Assembly (NCBI GenBank): GCA_024236295.1
Contig: JACKKT010000002.1
Span: 62,001 to 126,000 of the forward strand
Origin: Kordiimonadaceae bacterium
Lineage (GTDB): Bacteria > Pseudomonadota > Alphaproteobacteria > Sphingomonadales > Emcibacteraceae
Direction: 5' to 3'
DNA length: 64,000 bases
The notes under the pieces are model-generated. The model was not told the DNA's origin. It did not search any database and saw nothing but the letters and a program-made list of their open reading frames with translations. How positions within the stretch are numbered: the stretch's first letter is position 1; each line of letters starts with the position of its first letter. This document shows positions 35,886 through 44,018 of the stretch, piece by piece. The translations under genes were made by a program, and so were the position numbers.

Positions 35886-36956
35886 ATGAAGCATTTTCTC
35901 GTCCTTTTAATCACTTTAATAAGCAGTGTGACCTATGCCGCCGCACCCGGCAGTGCGCCGGATACCCCCTTTAAATTGGCTACTTTTGATGCGGATGGTA
36001 TGACCCGGATCGGGTTAGTTTTAGAGAATGATACTGTTCTTGATATTCGTGGTGCAAATGCTGCGCTTAGTGCAGCAGAAGATATGAATTATGTTCGAAT
36101 GCCGCGAAATATGCTGTCCCTGATTGAAAATTATGATCATATAAAATCACGGCTTTATCAGATTGCCAATTATTATAACGGTAAAGCTGATGGACGATCA
36201 TTTGCCTTCAAGCTGAGCGCTGTAAAATTGCAGGCTCCTATAAAATGGCCTTATAATATTGTTGCCGCTGCGGCAAATTATCAGGATCATACCCGTGAAA
36301 TGTCCACCGCTGACCGCCCGGCGTTAAAACCGGTAAACCCGGATGTTGATCCGCCGGTCTTTTTTGCTAAGTCACCGCGCTCAACCATACTTGATCCCAA
36401 TTCGGAATTCCCTATCCCCAAAGGACCACCGCTTGGCCGCGCTTGGGATTTTGAAAATGAAATGGCCGTCATTATCGGCAAAAAAGCAGACAGCGTCAGC
36501 CTTGAAGATGCCAAGGATTATGTTTTCGGTTACAGCATTATTTTCGATGTTAGTGCCCGGGCCGACCCCAATTTCCCGCGCCAGGAACATGGCGGATTTA
36601 ACTTCGGCACCAATTGGTTCGAAGCAAAAAGCCGCGATAACGCCGCCCCGTTCGGCCCTTTTATCACACCAAAGGAATTTATTGGGGACAGCGCAAATTT
36701 AAACATCAGAACCCTGATTAATGGTGTTGAAAAACAAAACGGCAATACCAAAGATATGATTCATGATGAACCACGACTGATCAGGCATGCGACATCGATC
36801 CTTACCCTTTACCCGGGAGATGTGATTATGACAGGTACGCCGTCAGGGGTTGGGGCTGCTCGTAATCCGCCTGAATTTCTCCATCCCGGTGACCGTGTTG
36901 AAATGACCATTGAAAATATCGGCACACTGGTGACAAAAATTACAGAGGAAAAATAA
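35886..36956 (+). CDS. Exported fumarylacetoacetate hydrolase family protein
   Basis: A 356-residue FAH-family protein with a Sec signal peptide (about residues 1-19, HFLVLLITLISSVTYA followed by AAPG). The catalytic domain starts near residue 110 (NIVAAAANYQDHTREM). It contains the metal-binding Glu pair in WDFENEMAVIIGKKAD and the C-terminal TGTPSGVGAAR motif. AGGAG precedes the ATG. FAH-family acylpyruvases and isomerases normally work in the cytosol, so export is unusual. The plus-strand neighbour is an FMN hydroxyacid oxidase, 73 bases downstream. Confidence 0.88.
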   Translation: MKHFLVLLITLISSVTYAAAPGSAPDTPFKLATFDADGMTRIGLVLENDTVLDIRGANAALSAAEDMNYVRMPRNMLSLIENYDHIKSRLYQIANYYNGKADGRSFAFKLSAVKLQAPIKWPYNIVAAAANYQDHTREMSTADRPALKPVNPDVDPPVFFAKSPRSTILDPNSEFPIPKGPPLGRAWDFENEMAVIIGKKADSVSLEDAKDYVFGYSIIFDVSARADPNFPRQEHGGFNFGTNWFEAKSRDNAAPFGPFITPKEFIGDSANLNIRTLINGVEKQNGNTKDMIHDEPRLIRHATSILTLYPGDVIMTGTPSGVGAARNPPEFLHPGDRVEMTIENIGTLVTKITEEK

Positions 36957-37029
36957 AACATAATATTTTTTAGGATGTTAAATCTTTCTGTCTCTTGTCG
37001 GTGGCGACGCTTGTCGTTAAGGTACTTTT

Positions 37030-38172
37030 ATGTTTGGTCCAAATATAAATAAATGTCTTAATATTAACGACTTTCGTGACGCCGCCCGACGCCGCGCCCA
37101 TAAAATGGTCTTTGACTATATTGACGGCGGTGCGGACGATGAAAAAACCCTGGCCCGAAATATTGACGCCTTTGACGATTATGAACTGCTTTATAAAGTC
37201 CTTTCCGGCGTTGATAACCCGGATTTATCAACCACCCTTTTGGGCCAGAAAATTGATGTGCCGTTTATTCTTTCCCCCTCTGCCGGGAACAGACTGTTCC
37301 ATGATCATGGGGAGCGCGGCCCGGCCCTGGCCGCTAAAAAAGTCGGCACCATTTATTCGCTTGCCACCCTTTCATCCATCAGTATTGAAGAAATCGGCGC
37401 GATGACCAATGGTCCGAAATGGTTTCAGCTTTATGTCTGGAAAGACCGGGGACTGGTTAAGGAAATGCTGGACCGGGCCAAGGCCGCCGGCTTCACGGCA
37501 ATGATCCTGACCGTTGATCTGCCGATTGCCGGTAACCGGGAACGGGACCCTAAAAACGGTTTTACCATTCCGCCAAAAATTGGCCCAAAACAAATGTGGC
37601 AGGCAATCAAGGCCCCTATGTGGTCACTTGATTATCTGATCAAGCCAAAAATCACCTATGCCAATCTTTCTCGCACCACGTCGGCCATAACGCTTAATAA
37701 TTTTATTCAGAACCAGATGGACGCAAGCTTTAACTGGCAGGATGCCGAATGGCTGCTGGGGGAATGGAACGGACCGTCCGTTTTAAAAGGCGTAGTGAGA
37801 ACCGATGACGCGGTCCGCGCCGAGAAGACGGGCTTTAATGCCATTTCCATATCTAATCATGGTGGCCGACAGCTTGATACTTCCCCCGCGCCGATTTCAC
37901 GACTTGAACCGATCAGGGACGCGGTATCCAACAAAACCGAATTGATTGTTGACGGCGGCATCCGGCGCGGCACCGATATTTTAAAGGCCCTCGCCCTTGG
38001 TGCCAATGCCGTCAGCTTTGCCCGACCCTATCTTTATGGTCTGGCTGCCGGTGGTGAAGCCGGGGCTATCCGTGCGGTTGAGCTGATCAGGGAAGCTCTG
38101 ATCCGTGATATGATTTTGCTTGGCACACCGTCCATCAGTGCCATTGATAAGTCGTTTATCAAACTGAAATAA
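37030..38172 (+). CDS. FMN-dependent alpha-hydroxy-acid oxidase/dehydrogenase
   Basis: A 380-residue protein of the lactate dehydrogenase/glycolate oxidase family. N-terminal FRDAARRRAHKMVFDYIDGG, then PFILSPSAGNRLFHDHGE, WFQLYVWKDRG and ILTVDLPIAGNRERD are family signatures. The active-site base and FMN region is ISNHGGRQLDTSPAPI, followed by VDGGIRRGTDILKALALGA. The substrate could be L-lactate, mandelate or another 2-hydroxy acid. No electron-acceptor or permease gene is adjacent on this strand. Confidence 0.92.
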   Translation: MFGPNINKCLNINDFRDAARRRAHKMVFDYIDGGADDEKTLARNIDAFDDYELLYKVLSGVDNPDLSTTLLGQKIDVPFILSPSAGNRLFHDHGERGPALAAKKVGTIYSLATLSSISIEEIGAMTNGPKWFQLYVWKDRGLVKEMLDRAKAAGFTAMILTVDLPIAGNRERDPKNGFTIPPKIGPKQMWQAIKAPMWSLDYLIKPKITYANLSRTTSAITLNNFIQNQMDASFNWQDAEWLLGEWNGPSVLKGVVRTDDAVRAEKTGFNAISISNHGGRQLDTSPAPISRLEPIRDAVSNKTELIVDGGIRRGTDILKALALGANAVSFARPYLYGLAAGGEAGAIRAVELIREALIRDMILLGTPSISAIDKSFIKLK

Positions 38173-38183
38173 TCAGTTAAAAG

Positions 38184-39386
38184 TCATTCTTCGATATAGC
38201 GGTCAAGAACAGCTGCAGCAATCAGGTCACCCCAGACATTGAGCGTCGTATGGGCCCGGTCAAGAAACCAGTCCACCGACAGGATAAGGCCAAACCCTTC
38301 GACCGGAATACCGATCACGGACATTATCATCAAAGTCATCAGATATCCGCCCTGCGGAATTCCGGCAGAACCGAATGCTGCCAGTACGCTCAGCAGAATG
38401 ATGGTCAGATAATCATCGAACCCTAAGGATATGCCGTAAACCTGGGATAAAAATATGGCGGCCGCTGCCTGATAAACGGCGGAGCCATTCATATGGATGG
38501 TGGAACCCAGCGGAATGACAAAACGGATCGCGCTTTTCTTCAAGCCGTGCTTTTCAGTATATTCAATACAGGTGGGCATGGTTGCCGATGAGCTGGATGT
38601 GCTGAAGGCGGTAATGACCGCTGGCATAACATCGCGGATATAGCCAAGCCCTTTTCCAGTTAAAAGTTTCATAACAAAAAAAAGCAATATACCCTGAAGA
38701 ATAAGTCCGCTCACTACGGTCAATACATAGGCGCCCACGGCGCTAAAACCGGAAATCACCGCGGCACCGCCACCGGCCTGGGCAATCGGCAAGGCGACCA
38801 GGGCAAAAATTCCAAAGGGGGACAGATACATAATCCATCCCACAATTACCATCATAACGCTGTTTATTGCTTCAAAGAAGTTAACAATGACTTTGCCCTT
38901 TTCGCCGATCACCGTCAGGGCCGCCCCGAAAATTACTGAAAATACAACAAGTTGCAGCAGTTCCATATTGGCGACGGAAGCGACAATATTGGGCGATATC
39001 ATTCCCAGAAGCACGTCCCCTACACTTGCCCGGGATTGGGTAATATCGGCGTCAGGAATAGTGTTCAGCTGAAAATTTGCCCCCGGATCAATTATTTCCG
39101 CTACAGTGATACTTAAAACGGAGGCGATAATCATCATCACAACAAAAAAGCCAAGGGTAATCGCGCCGGATCGTCCCATGTGACGGATATCCCCCAACGA
39201 TGAAATACCGGTAATGATGGCTGCAACAATCAGCGGCACCAGAATCATTTTAAGGGCATTTAAAAATAATGTCCCCATCCATGAAAACATCAGCGCGTCT
39301 TCGCCCATCGTCCAACCGGTAATAACTCCGAGAATGACGGCAAAAATAATGACATAAAGCAATTTTACGGAATGATCTTTTGCCAT
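38184..39386 (-). CDS. Dicarboxylate/amino acid:cation symporter (SDF family)
   Basis: A 400-residue glutamate-transporter-fold membrane protein. The Ser-rich hairpin AFSTSSSSATMPTCIEY is clear. The cation-binding motif usually written NMDGT appears here as IHMNGSA, with Asn in place of the Asp. This change could alter coupling ion or substrate. QGGYLMTLMIMSVIGIPVEG and SVDWFLDRAHTTLNVWGD close the C-terminal hairpin and helix. It probably imports C4-dicarboxylates or acidic amino acids. PPK2 lies downstream on the same strand? No: ppk2 is upstream, 24 bases before this gene's start. Confidence 0.9.
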   Translation of the reverse strand: MAKDHSVKLLYVIIFAVILGVITGWTMGEDALMFSWMGTLFLNALKMILVPLIVAAIITGISSLGDIRHMGRSGAITLGFFVVMMIIASVLSITVAEIIDPGANFQLNTIPDADITQSRASVGDVLLGMISPNIVASVANMELLQLVVFSVIFGAALTVIGEKGKVIVNFFEAINSVMMVIVGWIMYLSPFGIFALVALPIAQAGGGAAVISGFSAVGAYVLTVVSGLILQGILLFFVMKLLTGKGLGYIRDVMPAVITAFSTSSSSATMPTCIEYTEKHGLKKSAIRFVIPLGSTIHMNGSAVYQAAAAIFLSQVYGISLGFDDYLTIILLSVLAAFGSAGIPQGGYLMTLMIMSVIGIPVEGFGLILSVDWFLDRAHTTLNVWGDLIAAAVLDRYIEE

Positions 39387-39410
39387 TGCCTCTATTCCCT
39401 CTTCGCTTCC

Positions 39411-40145
39411 TCACCTGCAATAGGAAAAGATAACATTTTCATCCGGTGCCTTAATCCGTGGTCCCCCGTCCGGATAGTCAACACTGGCCATGATATGCCT
39501 GATCACATTGAGCCTGGCAGTCTTTTTGCTGTCGGTTCGCACTATATACCAAGGGGTTACCGGATTATCGGTTCGCTTGAACATTTCATTCTTCGCCGCA
39601 GTATAATCGTCCCAATGTTCAATGGCGACCTCATCAATCGGGCTAATTTTCCATTGCTTTAGGGGATCAGTGCGGCGTTCCTCCAGCCTCTTTGCCTGCT
39701 CATCTTTTGAAATATCAAGATAATATTTCAATATCTGAATGCCTGATTTCACCAGCATCTGTTCAAACGTGATGACCGTATTGATAAAATCCTCATATTC
39801 ACTGTGACTGCAAAAACCCATCACCCGCTCAACCCCGGCACGGTTATACCAGCTTCGGTTCATCAGCACCATTTCCTGCGCCGATGGCAGATGTCCGACA
39901 TAACGCTGAAAATACCATGAACTTCGGTCTTTATCCGACGGTTTGCCAAGCGCGACTACCCTGGTTTCGCGTGGGCTTAGATGCTGAATAATGCGCTTGA
40001 TGGTGCCGTCTTTTCCGGCGGCATCCCGCCCTTCAAAAATAATCAGAATTTTACGGTCATAGCTGATGATATCCCGTTGCAGTTTAACCAGTTCAATCTG
40101 TAGTTCACGCAATTCCGATTTATATTCTTCCTGAGTAATACTCAT
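39411..40145 (-). CDS. ppk2: Polyphosphate kinase 2 (PPK2 family)
   Basis: A 244-residue one-domain PPK2. Walker A is IFEGRDAAGKDGTIKRI. The lid and Walker B region is SSWYFQRYVGHLP and MNRSWYNRAGVERVMGF. It transfers phosphate between polyphosphate and nucleotides. The class (nucleoside mono- or diphosphate use) cannot be settled by eye. The ATG overlaps the DUF2834 stop by 4 bases, so the two are coupled. The symporter gene follows 24 bases later. Confidence 0.93.
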   Translation of the reverse strand: MSITQEEYKSELRELQIELVKLQRDIISYDRKILIIFEGRDAAGKDGTIKRIIQHLSPRETRVVALGKPSDKDRSSWYFQRYVGHLPSAQEMVLMNRSWYNRAGVERVMGFCSHSEYEDFINTVITFEQMLVKSGIQILKYYLDISKDEQAKRLEERRTDPLKQWKISPIDEVAIEHWDDYTAAKNEMFKRTDNPVTPWYIVRTDSKKTARLNVIRHIMASVDYPDGGPRIKAPDENVIFSYCR

Positions 40146-40456
40146 TCGTTATCTCCTGCTTTTTTCCGGGCATAAAGATAGGCCGGGAGCGCGCAGCTCA
40201 ACCCCACCGTCAGATTTAAAAGTATAAATAAATAAGGGTTCGGGCCATCCGATTTTTGCCATGCATGAAAAGTATAAATCCAGAAAACCAAAGAGGAAAT
40301 AACAAGATCAGTGGTAAATCCGGCCGCCGCGCCATTTGAAAAAAGGGCGTTAATCAAACCAGGGACATAAAAACCCTCAGCCTGAAAAAACTGACCCAAA
40401 AATATAAAAGGAATGATAGTGCCGATTATCGCCAAAATAAGATATAAATTTTTCAT
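40142..40456 (-). CDS. DUF2834 membrane protein
   Basis: A 104-residue protein with three hydrophobic segments (about 3-22, 49-64 and 74-94) and the FxVPGLINALFSN and DLVISSLVFWIY stretches of DUF2834. The function is unknown. It overlaps ppk2 by 4 bases. A displaced copy of the comM 3' end lies 74 bases upstream, so this gene appears originally to have followed comM directly. Confidence 0.8.
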   Translation of the reverse strand: MKNLYLILAIIGTIIPFIFLGQFFQAEGFYVPGLINALFSNGAAAGFTTDLVISSLVFWIYTFHAWQKSDGPNPYLFILLNLTVGLSCALPAYLYARKKAGDNE

Positions 40457-40529
40457 CTGCCTAACCCTCCCCGCTTATATCTAAACTTTTAACAGATTGG
40501 TAAATGGCCGTCACCTTTTTAAACGTTAT

Positions 40530-40567
40530 CGCATTTGCCTTTTCTGGCGAAAACCTATCGCCTCGGA
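40530..40567. repeat. 38-bp direct repeat, displaced copy of the comM 3' end
   Basis: Identical to 41428-41465 except one base (A/T at the 24th position). Read on the minus strand it still codes for the ComM tail SEAIGFRQKRQMR, with one silent change, followed by a TAA stop. The copy at the intact gene ends in TGA. The two copies bracket the 40660-41412 gene. This is the pattern left by integration into a gene's 3' end. Confidence 0.9.
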
Positions 40568-40659
40568 CTTAAGACAATTATATTTTGTAAATAAAAATAT
40601 GTAATTTAAAAATAATCGTTATTATTATCTTAAATCAAAATATTTATTGGGGAATACCT

Positions 40660-41412
40660 ATGCCGATCAAGCGATTTCTTAAAATAATTTTTTCTATATA
40701 TCTTTTTTTTAATTCTGTATCCTATGCGCAGGACAATAAAACAGGATCTTTTTTGTTGAAAAGCACAAGTGCCGATATTATCGGTGAAGAGGCCGCTGAG
40801 CAATACAAAGTCAGACTAGACCCACATGAAGAGATAACTTGGCAAATTTATGTACCTGAAAATTATGATCCTTCAAACCCGCCCGGAGTGCTGCTTTATC
40901 AAACTTATGGAACAGGCCCTAATGACCCATTAGGATGGAGAGCTGCCCTTGAAGAAAAAAACTTGATTTTAGTCAGGCTAAGAATAGGAGGAAAGTTGAT
41001 TGAAGGAAAAGAAATGCTACTAGGCGTTTTATCACTTCCTTTACTGCAATCAAAATATAATATCAATACATCAAGAGTTTACAATACGGCTGAAAATGGC
41101 TGTATTGTAGCAGGATTAACATCTAAATATTATGCAAATATCTTCAAAGGTTCTATATTTGTTAACTGTGTGCCAGCATCTTGGAAAAATGACATTCCAG
41201 AACAATTAGAATTAATGAAACAAAATAGGTATTTATTTATTTATTCGCCTAAAATTTTAAAATCAATTGGTATTAGGCAAACAATCCGACGTTATAATGA
41301 ATACGGGATTAATAAAACTAAATTAGAATCAACATCCAGACTTGACTCAGGCGATAATCTTGATCGCCGGCTATTAAATTCTGCAATAGACTATCTTGAT
41401 GGCATTAATTGA
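40660..41412 (+). CDS. Exported alpha/beta-hydrolase-like protein, cargo of the comM insertion
   Basis: A 250-residue protein with a signal peptide (about residues 1-23, FNSVSYAQ). The region after it (IYVPENYDPSNPPGVLLYQT) resembles the opening strands of esterase D/PHB depolymerase-type hydrolases. The expected G-x-S-x-G nucleophile elbow is not seen; NTAENGCIVAG occupies the likely place, so it may be inactive as an esterase or a different fold. Base composition is visibly more AT-rich than its neighbours. It is the only gene between the two 38-bp comM-tail repeats and is therefore probably foreign. Confidence 0.7.
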   Translation: MPIKRFLKIIFSIYLFFNSVSYAQDNKTGSFLLKSTSADIIGEEAAEQYKVRLDPHEEITWQIYVPENYDPSNPPGVLLYQTYGTGPNDPLGWRAALEEKNLILVRLRIGGKLIEGKEMLLGVLSLPLLQSKYNINTSRVYNTAENGCIVAGLTSKYYANIFKGSIFVNCVPASWKNDIPEQLELMKQNRYLFIYSPKILKSIGIRQTIRRYNEYGINKTKLESTSRLDSGDNLDRRLLNSAIDYLDGIN

Positions 41413-41423
41413 CTTTTTTTACA

Positions 41424-42935
41424 TCAACGCATTTGCCTTTTCTGGCGAAATCCTATCGCCTCGGAAAGATGGATTTTATTAATATTTTCCGCCCCATCCA
41501 GATCAGCAATGGTACGGGCAACCCTAAGTACCCGGTGATAGCCACGCGCCGTCAGTTTCATCATTTCCACCGCCCGCATCATTATTTCGCGGCACTCATC
41601 ATCAAGCGCACAGACCGCTTCCAGTGCTTCGCCGTCCACTTCCGCATTTGAGGAAACACCATCAAGGTCTGCATATCTCTGCTGCTGAATTTTTCGTGCC
41701 TTTGCCACCCGCTTGGCGACCTCTTCGCTGCCTTCGCTCGCACTGGGCAGCGCCAGGTCATTGGCACTGACCGCCGGCACCTCAATATGAATATCGATAC
41801 GGTCCATCAATGGGCCGGACACTTTTGACTGATAATCTATCGCACATTTGGGAACCCTGCTGCAGGCAAGCGCCGGATCATCAAGATGGCCGCAGCGGCA
41901 CGGGTTCATAGCAGCGACAAGCTGAAATCTTGCTGGATAGGTCACATGTTTATTGGCGCGCGCCACCACAACTTCACCGGTTTCAAGTGGCTGACGAAGA
42001 CTGTCAAGCGCCACACGCTGAAATTCCGGCAATTCGTCAAGAAACAGAACTCCATGATGCGCCAGCGATACTTCACCAGGCCGTGCCTTTAACCCGCCGC
42101 CGGTCAGTGCTGCCATTGACGCCGAATGATGGGGGTTTCGAAACGGTCGCTTTCTTGAAATATTATGGTCAGTCAGGTTACCGGCAATACTGTCTATCAT
42201 GCTGCTTTCCAGCACTTCTGCCGCGCTCATAGGCGGCAATATTCCCGGCAATCGGGCTGCGAGCATTGATTTGCCGGAACCCGGCGGTCCGGTCATACAG
42301 ATATTATGACCACCTGCTGCCGCAACCTCCAATGCGCGTTTGGCGCTTTCCTGTCCCTTGATATCCTTTAAATCAAGATGAAAAGCCGGGGTATCATCCA
42401 TCACTGCTTCTGGCGGGCTGAGTTGCTGCTGCCCTTTTAAATGATTGATCAAGTCCAACAAATTTTCCGGCGCAATAATGTCAATATTCTGTGCCCATGC
42501 CGCTTCACCGCCGGTTGCCGCCGGGCTGATAAGCCCCAAGTCCTCCCCACTGGCGGTAAGGGCCGCGGGCAGTACGCCGGGCACCGCCTGAATGCGCCCG
42601 TCAAGTCCCAGTTCCCCCAAAACCAGATATCCTTCCAATGTATCACTGGGAAGAGCCTCCATCGCCACCAGTATCCCAAGGGCAATGGGAAGATCAAAAT
42701 GCGACCCTTCCTTCGGCAGATCGGCGGGCGCCAGATTAACGGTAATACGTTTTGGTGGTAGGGCAAGCCCGATCGCGCTTAAGGCCGAGCGCACCCGTTC
42801 GCGGCTTTCCGCGACCGCTTTATCGGGAAGTCCTACAATGGTAAAGGAAGGAAGGCCGGAAGCTACATGAACCTGAACATCAACCAGCCTTGCTTCAATT
42901 CCCAGAAAGGCAACCGTTCCGATATGTGCAACCAT
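41424..42935 (-). CDS. comM: YifB/ComM family Mg-chelatase-like AAA+ ATPase
   Basis: A 503-residue protein with an N-terminal Lon-protease-like domain (IEARLVDVQVHVASGLPSF) and a Mg-chelatase-type AAA+ domain. Walker A is MTGPPGSGKSMLAARLPGI, Walker B is GVLFLDELPEF, and CRCGHLDDPALAC is the Cys-bearing insert. In naturally competent bacteria ComM is a branch-migration helicase. I chose the ATG at 42935, with GGGGGA just upstream; a TTG at 42950 is the alternative. Its last 13 codons lie in the 38-bp repeat duplicated 860 bases downstream. Confidence 0.93.
   Translation of the reverse strand: MVAHIGTVAFLGIEARLVDVQVHVASGLPSFTIVGLPDKAVAESRERVRSALSAIGLALPPKRITVNLAPADLPKEGSHFDLPIALGILVAMEALPSDTLEGYLVLGELGLDGRIQAVPGVLPAALTASGEDLGLISPAATGGEAAWAQNIDIIAPENLLDLINHLKGQQQLSPPEAVMDDTPAFHLDLKDIKGQESAKRALEVAAAGGHNICMTGPPGSGKSMLAARLPGILPPMSAAEVLESSMIDSIAGNLTDHNISRKRPFRNPHHSASMAALTGGGLKARPGEVSLAHHGVLFLDELPEFQRVALDSLRQPLETGEVVVARANKHVTYPARFQLVAAMNPCRCGHLDDPALACSRVPKCAIDYQSKVSGPLMDRIDIHIEVPAVSANDLALPSASEGSEEVAKRVAKARKIQQQRYADLDGVSSNAEVDGEALEAVCALDDECREIMMRAVEMMKLTARGYHRVLRVARTIADLDGAENINKIHLSEAIGFRQKRQMR
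41428..41465. repeat. 38-bp direct repeat, copy within the intact comM 3' end
   Basis: Partner of 40530-40567 (37 of 38 bases identical). This copy supplies the final codons of the intact comM. Together they resemble attL/attR of an element that targets the comM 3' end and restores the reading frame. No integrase remains between them. Confidence 0.9.
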
Positions 42936-43004
42936 ATGAGCATCCCCCAAAAGACCACTTAAACCAGCCGCAACCCTATCAGAATTTTTAAATTCGGCAC
43001 AAGG

Positions 43005-43985
43005 CTAAATATTAAAAACTTTCATGGCATTGCCGGAACGGATCGCTTTGCATTGATCATCGGCTAGCTGCGCCGTATTGGCAAAGGCCCCTTTGGTATC
43101 AAACACCTGATGCGGCCAGTCGGTACCAAACATGACATGCTCATGACCAACAATGGAAATCAGATACTGCATGGCCCGTGCATCATAATTGATACAGTCA
43201 TAATAAATATGGCGAAGGTAATCTGTCGGTTTTCTTTTCATTTTGCGGCGCTCGGCAAGCTCCACATCATCCCCTTTTTCAAAGCGGCCCACCAGATAGG
43301 GAAGCGCACCGCCTCCATGAGAAGCAATCAATTTAAGATTTGGATATTTATCAAAGAAACCATCAAAAATCATCCGGGTTACGGCTAGTGTGGTATCAAA
43401 CATAAAGCCCACAGACCAGCTTAAATCATAAAGCCCCATATCCATTGAAAGTGCCCCTGGCGGATCGGTCGGATGGAGCAGAACCGGTAGCCCACGACGG
43501 TCAATTTCGGTCCAGATTGGCGCAAATATCGGATCAGTCAGGCTGCGCCCGGCGATATTGGCCAGTACCATAACCCCGCTTGCGCCCAAAGCACATGTCC
43601 GCTCAAGTTCCTTAACTGCGCGCTCTGGATATTCCCATGGCAGGGACGTATACCAGCGAATCCGGTCCGGATATTTGTTCTGTGCCTCAACCATGCTGTC
43701 GTTTGAAGCAACAGCTGCCTTGCAGCTAATTTCTTCTCCACCCCAGTAAACATTCGGACAGGTTAGTGATACTATGGAAATATCAATTCCGGTTGCATCC
43801 ATCTGTTTAATGCGCAGTTCATAATCAAAATGACCTGGCTGCGGAAAGGCAACTGGGGTATTTTCCTTGAAAATTTCCTCCTTTCCGTCTGGCCGAACCT
43901 GAAGATTATATTCACCACCAAACTTTCGCAGAATTTCGTACCATTCTTTGGTATAGGCATGTGTGTGGACGTCAATGACCGTCAT
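43005..43985 (-). CDS. Amidohydrolase family 2 (ACMSD-like) protein, copy A
   Basis: A 326-residue TIM-barrel metal enzyme. The H-x-H motif is in TVIDVHTHAYTKEW. Further ligand positions are the His in PVLLHPTDPPG, the His in LIASHGGGALPYL, and the Asp in MFGTDWPHQ. This is the aminocarboxymuconate-semialdehyde decarboxylase-like group, which includes decarboxylases and hydrolases. It is a paralogue of the gene at 45410-46396 (shared YPNLKxIASH, EYPExAVxEL and YLxHIYYD segments). It is the third gene of an operon with that copy and an NSS transporter. The substrate is unknown. Confidence 0.9.
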   Translation of the reverse strand: MTVIDVHTHAYTKEWYEILRKFGGEYNLQVRPDGKEEIFKENTPVAFPQPGHFDYELRIKQMDATGIDISIVSLTCPNVYWGGEEISCKAAVASNDSMVEAQNKYPDRIRWYTSLPWEYPERAVKELERTCALGASGVMVLANIAGRSLTDPIFAPIWTEIDRRGLPVLLHPTDPPGALSMDMGLYDLSWSVGFMFDTTLAVTRMIFDGFFDKYPNLKLIASHGGGALPYLVGRFEKGDDVELAERRKMKRKPTDYLRHIYYDCINYDARAMQYLISIVGHEHVMFGTDWPHQVFDTKGAFANTAQLADDQCKAIRSGNAMKVFNI

Positions 43986-44018
43986 TATTGTTACTCCTGT
44001 AAAACTTATCTTTAATTA

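Noticed and set aside
36957..37029. A tRNA or small RNA in the gap before the FMN oxidase gene.
   Set aside because: Only a 4-bp stem (GTCG/CGAC) is visible. No cloverleaf or terminator can be drawn.
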